From NCBI RefSeq assembly GCF_014269285.1, contig NZ_JACOAF010000031.1, positions 62,001-126,000 of the forward strand: 64,000 nt of DNA. The letters run 5' to 3'. The notes under the pieces are model-generated. The model was not told the origin of the DNA and did not search any database. It was given only the letters and a program-made list of their open reading frames with translations. Each line of letters starts with the position of its first letter. Positions within the stretch are counted from its first letter, which is position 1. This stretch comes from Rufibacter sediminis (GTDB lineage: Bacteria > Bacteroidota > Bacteroidia > Cytophagales > Hymenobacteraceae). Of the stretch, positions 60,700 through 64,000 are shown piece by piece. The translations under genes were made by a program, and so were the position numbers.

Positions 60700-62256
60700 A
60701 TGAACAAAGCCTTTCAATTAGCCTTAGGTGCCGCTTTTCTGGCGATGCCCGCTTTTGCCCAACAAGTTGAGCCGCTGGATGCGGCCGTGGTGGAGAAAAT
60801 CCGTCAGGAAGGGCTGAAGAACTCCCAGGTGATGGACATCGCCTTTTACCTCACCGATGTGAACGGACCTCGTCTGTCCGGCTCCACTGGTCTGGCCAAA
60901 GCCAACCAATGGACCAAGGAGAAACTCACCTCCTGGGGTCTGAAAAACGCGGTAATTGAGCCCTGGGGCACGTTTGGCAAAGGCTGGGATGTGGAGAAAT
61001 CCTATCTGGCACTCACCAAACCGTATTACCAGCCCATGATCGGGTCGCCCAAAGCCTGGACGCCCAGCACCAACGGGCCCGTGAAAGCGCAGGTGATGCT
61101 GGTGAAAGCCACCAAAGAAGAAGACCTGGCCCAGTACGCCGGCAAACTGAAAGGCAAAGTAGTGATGATGCAGGTGACCAACCCCATTAAAACCACCTTC
61201 ACCGCCGATGCCAACCGCTATACCGACGAGCAGCTCCAGAAAATGGCCGAGCCGGTGCAGCCTACCGCGGGCCGCACGCCCATGACCGATGAGCAAAGAG
61301 CAGCCTTTATGGCGCGCCGCGCCTTGATGACCAAAATGAGCGAGATGTTCCTGCAGGAAGGGGCCGTGGCTGTGTTCAGCGGCCGCAGCGGATCGCACGG
61401 GACGTATTTTACCAGCAACGGTGCCTCGTACGCCATGGATGCCAAGCCCGTACTGCCCGAGTTTGAGATGGCGCAGGAAGACCTGGCCCGCATGAGCCGC
61501 CTGCTGACTGCCGGTATTCCCGTGGAAGTGGAGCTGGAAAGCAAAACCCGTTTCCTCACCGATGACCAGCAGGGCTACAACGTGATCGCCGAGATTCCGG
61601 GTACCGACAAGAAACTGAAGTCAGAGGTGGTGATGCTGGGCGGGCACATTGACTCCTGGCACGCCGCCACCGGCGCTACTGACAACGCCGCTGGTGTGGC
61701 CGTGATGATGGAAGCCGTTCGCATTATCAAAGCCTTGAACCTGCAGCCGAAAAGAACTATCTGGATTGCCCTGTGGGGTGGTGAAGAGCAGGGCCTGCAC
61801 GGCTCGCGCGGCTACGCCAAAAAGCACTTGGGTGACCCGGCTACCATGAAACTGTTGCCTGAGCACGCCAAGATTGCCGCCTACTACAACCTGGACAACG
61901 GCTCCGGCAAGATCAGAGGCATTTACACGCAAGGTAACGAGGCCGTGGCTCCGTTGTTCAAAGAGTGGCTGAAACCGTTCCATGACCTGGGCGCTACCAC
62001 CGTGACCAACCGCAACACCGGCGGCACCGATCACCTTTCCTTCGACGGTTTGGGTCTGCCGGGCTTCCAGTTCATCCAAGATGAGCTGGAGTACGACACC
62101 CGCACCCACCACACCAACATGGACACCTATGACCGCCTCCAGGCCGATGACCTGAAGCAGGCGTCAGTGATTGTGGCGTCATTCGTGTACCAATCGGCTA
62201 TTAGAAAAGACAAATTGCCGCGCAAAGCGCTTCCGCAGGTGAAGCCGCAGTCATAA
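60700..62256 (+). CDS. M28 family metallopeptidase
   Basis: A 518-residue exported protein with a signal peptide ending MPAFAQ. The N-terminal part includes a PA-like domain (about 115-260). The zinc site uses GGHIDSWH, GATDNAAGVAV, GGEEQGLHGS (catalytic Glu), YYNLDNGSG and GTDHLSFDG, the M28 set of two-zinc ligands. The gene follows an unknown exported protein after 107 bp and ends at a perfect terminator. It is an aminopeptidase or carboxypeptidase acting on peptides in the periplasm. Confidence 0.92.
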   Translation: MNKAFQLALGAAFLAMPAFAQQVEPLDAAVVEKIRQEGLKNSQVMDIAFYLTDVNGPRLSGSTGLAKANQWTKEKLTSWGLKNAVIEPWGTFGKGWDVEKSYLALTKPYYQPMIGSPKAWTPSTNGPVKAQVMLVKATKEEDLAQYAGKLKGKVVMMQVTNPIKTTFTADANRYTDEQLQKMAEPVQPTAGRTPMTDEQRAAFMARRALMTKMSEMFLQEGAVAVFSGRSGSHGTYFTSNGASYAMDAKPVLPEFEMAQEDLARMSRLLTAGIPVEVELESKTRFLTDDQQGYNVIAEIPGTDKKLKSEVVMLGGHIDSWHAATGATDNAAGVAVMMEAVRIIKALNLQPKRTIWIALWGGEEQGLHGSRGYAKKHLGDPATMKLLPEHAKIAAYYNLDNGSGKIRGIYTQGNEAVAPLFKEWLKPFHDLGATTVTNRNTGGTDHLSFDGLGLPGFQFIQDELEYDTRTHHTNMDTYDRLQADDLKQASVIVASFVYQSAIRKDKLPRKALPQVKPQS

Positions 62257-62269
62257 CCTGAATTTTTCA

Positions 62270-62321
62270 CAACACAGAACGGCCTTTCTTCCAGAACCGG
62301 AAGAAAGGCCGTTCTGTGTTG
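62270..62321 (+). terminator. Terminator of the M28 peptidase gene
   Basis: CAACACAGAACGGCCTTTCT plus TCC and its exact complement (23-base arms) flank a 6-base loop, 14 bp below the stop codon. Confidence 0.92.
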
Positions 62322-62348
62322 AAGTAGTTGCACGCCCACCTGTATGGG

Positions 62349-62387
62349 TGTGTTTTAAGCCGATTTTCTGTAAACTAGGATCAAAAT
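62349..62387. repeat. Family A hairpin, copy 32
   Basis: GTGTTTTAAGCCGATTTTC and GTAAACTAGGATCAAAATAC. It ends only 5 bp above the hexosaminidase start codon, where the leader or ribosome site should be. Confidence 0.65.
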
Positions 62388-62392
62388 ACAAC

Positions 62393-64000
62393 ATGAATTC
62401 CATGAAGAAATGCTGCCTTTCCTTTCTGCTGGGCCTCTGGGTCTTCCTCTCTTTCCATTGCCAGGGGCAGGCCGTTGACGTGAATAACATCCTTCCCAAG
62501 CCTGTCTCCTTCAAAGCTACCGGCGAACGACCCGTCACGCTCAACAAGAATACCATCATCCAAGCCGATGCCCCTTACCAGCAGCAGGCAGAATACCTGC
62601 AAGGCCTGTTGTTGCAGCAGTGTGACCTGGCCCTGGGCATTGCTACGCCAAAGACCAAGCTTGGGAGACACAGCAGAATTCAGCTGCTGCATGACACTCT
62701 GGAAGCCAACCGGCCCGAGATGTACTGGCTGGAAGCAGGTGGGCCCGTCATCCGGATCAAGGCGCGCGATGTGGCGGGCATGGTGCACGGGATACAGACT
62801 TTGCTGCAGCTACTGCCGCTGGGCAAAACCAAGGAGGTGGCGTTTCCTACGGTAGAAATCAAGGATTATCCGCGCTTCGCCTACCGGGGCATGCACCTGG
62901 ACGTGAGCCGGCACATCTTTCCGCTGGATTTCCTGAAGAAGTACATTGATTACCTGGCGTTCCATAAGTTCAACACCTTCCACTGGCACCTCACCGATGA
63001 CCAGGGCTGGCGTCTGGAGATCAAAAGTTATCCGAAACTCACCCAGGTGGGCGCCTGGCGCAACTCCACGCTCATCGGGCATTTCAAAGACACGCCCGCC
63101 CGCTATGATTCTACCCGCTACGGCGGGTTTTACACCCAGGAACAGGTGCGGGAACTGGTTAAATACGCGGCGGTGAGAGGCATCAACATCGTTCCGGAGA
63201 TTGACATTCCGGGGCACAGCCGCGCCATCATTGCCGCTTACCCAGAGTTCAGCACCCGGCCAGACTCGGCCTGGCAAGTGGCCAATACCTGGGGCATGTA
63301 CAACCGCCAGAACAACGTGCTCGCGCCGCATCCCGCTACCTTCAAATTCTTGGAGACGGTGTTCCAGGAGGTAGCGGATCTGTTTCCGTCGGAGTACGTG
63401 CATATTGGCGGCGATGAGTGCAGCAAAATGTGGTGGAAAGCCGATCCTGCCACGCAGGCGTTCATGAAGGCCAACCACCTCAAAGACGAGAAAGAGCTGC
63501 AGACCTACTTCATCCAACAGGTATCTGGCTACCTGGCCCAGAAGAACAAGAAAGTCATTGGCTGGCACGAGATTCTGGAGGGAGACCTGGACACCACGGC
63601 GGTGATCATGAACTGGGGCGGGGCCAAAGAAGGCATTGCGGCGGCTCAGCGGCGGCACCCGGTGATCATGTCGCCCGGTAAGCCGCTGTACTTTGATGCC
63701 TACCAGTCCAAAGACCCCAAAGACAGTTTGGCCATTCACGGGTATAATCCGCTGGATGCCGTCTACAACTTCAACCCGGTGCCCGCGGAACTGCAGCAGC
63801 TCAAGCTGGACAAGTACATTCTGGGTGCCCAGGCCAACGTCTGGACCGAGTACATGGGCAATCCGGCTAAGGTGGAGTACATGGTGTTCCCGCGCATGAC
63901 GGCCCTCAGTGAGGTGCTCTGGACCGATCCTCAGCAGAAAGACTTCCAGGATTTCAAGCGGAGGCTGAAAACCGCCATGCTGCCCCGCTACGCGTTCTGG
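62393..64000 (+). CDS. Beta-N-acetylhexosaminidase, GH20, 3'-truncated
   Basis: The window ends in frame after 536 codons with no stop. An in-frame ATG at 62402 is an alternative start. A signal peptide (CLSFLLGLWVFLSFHC) is followed by a GH20b domain (LNKNTIIQADAPYQQQAEYL), then the barrel with FHWHLTDDQGWRLEI, VPEIDIPGHSRAII and the catalytic Asp341-Glu342 in HIGGDE. Later YILGAQANVWTEYM is typical. It removes terminal beta-GlcNAc or GalNAc from glycans or chitin fragments in the periplasm or at the surface. It may form a peptidoglycan or glycan use unit with genes beyond the end. Confidence 0.93.
   Translation, partial: MNSMKKCCLSFLLGLWVFLSFHCQGQAVDVNNILPKPVSFKATGERPVTLNKNTIIQADAPYQQQAEYLQGLLLQQCDLALGIATPKTKLGRHSRIQLLHDTLEANRPEMYWLEAGGPVIRIKARDVAGMVHGIQTLLQLLPLGKTKEVAFPTVEIKDYPRFAYRGMHLDVSRHIFPLDFLKKYIDYLAFHKFNTFHWHLTDDQGWRLEIKSYPKLTQVGAWRNSTLIGHFKDTPARYDSTRYGGFYTQEQVRELVKYAAVRGINIVPEIDIPGHSRAIIAAYPEFSTRPDSAWQVANTWGMYNRQNNVLAPHPATFKFLETVFQEVADLFPSEYVHIGGDECSKMWWKADPATQAFMKANHLKDEKELQTYFIQQVSGYLAQKNKKVIGWHEILEGDLDTTAVIMNWGGAKEGIAAAQRRHPVIMSPGKPLYFDAYQSKDPKDSLAIHGYNPLDAVYNFNPVPAELQQLKLDKYILGAQANVWTEYMGNPAKVEYMVFPRMTALSEVLWTDPQQKDFQDFKRRLKTAMLPRYAFW

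Noticed and set aside
4584-62387. CRISPR array or phage attachment sites as an explanation for the palindromes
   Set aside because: Copies are dispersed, not spaced at a constant distance, have no unique spacers and no cas genes; they are also not next to tRNAs or integrases.
62810-63739. 309-codon minus-strand frame inside the hexosaminidase gene
   Set aside because: Shadow of the GH20 codons, whose motifs on the plus strand are unambiguous.
1-64000. tRNA or rRNA genes
   Set aside because: I looked for cloverleaf-like arms and conserved GTTCGA-type loops in the spacers and found none that completed a tRNA. A tRNA scan would settle it.

Overview
The window looks like chromosomal DNA of a Cytophagales bacterium, probably Hymenobacteraceae (Rufibacter, Nibribacter or Pontibacter type). 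This rests on Bacteroidota-only families (DUF4292, DUF6089), an ExbB-ExbD-ExbD-TonB operon, a GTG-initiated glmM, and promoters of the Bacteroidota form TTTG/TAnnTTTG instead of -35/-10 boxes. The genus is inference. I see no rRNA, tRNA, CRISPR array, prophage or intact transposase.

Layout. 1-4.6 kb: envelope operon (sugar nucleotidyltransferase, a TPR protein with a one-base frameshift, DUF4292 lipoprotein, EnvC-like factor). 5-11.5 kb: RsmI-like methyltransferase, two alpha/beta hydrolases, pdxJ, YqeY, CvpA, a PabA/TrpG glutaminase and a CBS protein. 11.6-19.2 kb: nadK, two DUF6089 proteins, uppS, bamA and two OmpH/Skp chaperones, a conserved outer-membrane biogenesis block. 19.2-27.5 kb: RluA-family pseudouridine synthase, then on the minus strand exbB-exbD-exbD-tonB, a small membrane protein, a PstS-like lipoprotein and a TPR protein, then mazG. 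28-35 kb: glmM, cysteine desulfurase, a Sua5-type tRNA-modification enzyme and a DPP IV-like peptidase. 35.6-48.6 kb: a broken-up kynurenine catabolic set (aldehyde dehydrogenase, SDR, 3-hydroxyanthranilate dioxygenase, RidA-like protein, ACMSD-type decarboxylase, kynureninase, kynurenine 3-monooxygenase) mixed with yebC, an antiporter, alkB, ogt and small unknown genes. 48.7-64 kb: a CHASE/PAS histidine kinase, small envelope or unknown proteins, asnS, rpoN, an M28 peptidase and a GH20 hexosaminidase cut by the window end.

The kynurenine genes together cover kynurenine to 2-aminomuconate and probably on to oxalocrotonate; tryptophan 2,3-dioxygenase and formamidase are not in the window.

The most unusual feature is in the spacers. 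About 32 copies of a 36-50 bp imperfect palindrome (called family A here: GTTTnRGGCC-type arms around a TTTTCnGAAAA centre) sit between genes across the whole window. The arm sequences differ from copy to copy but remain self-complementary. One copy lies inside the ogt reading frame and one encodes the start of a lipoprotein. A second REP-like family (B, core GAGTCTGGAGACTC) occurs in pairs with a conserved spacer. Several larger inverted-repeat elements (160-330 bp) look like small non-autonomous mobile elements.
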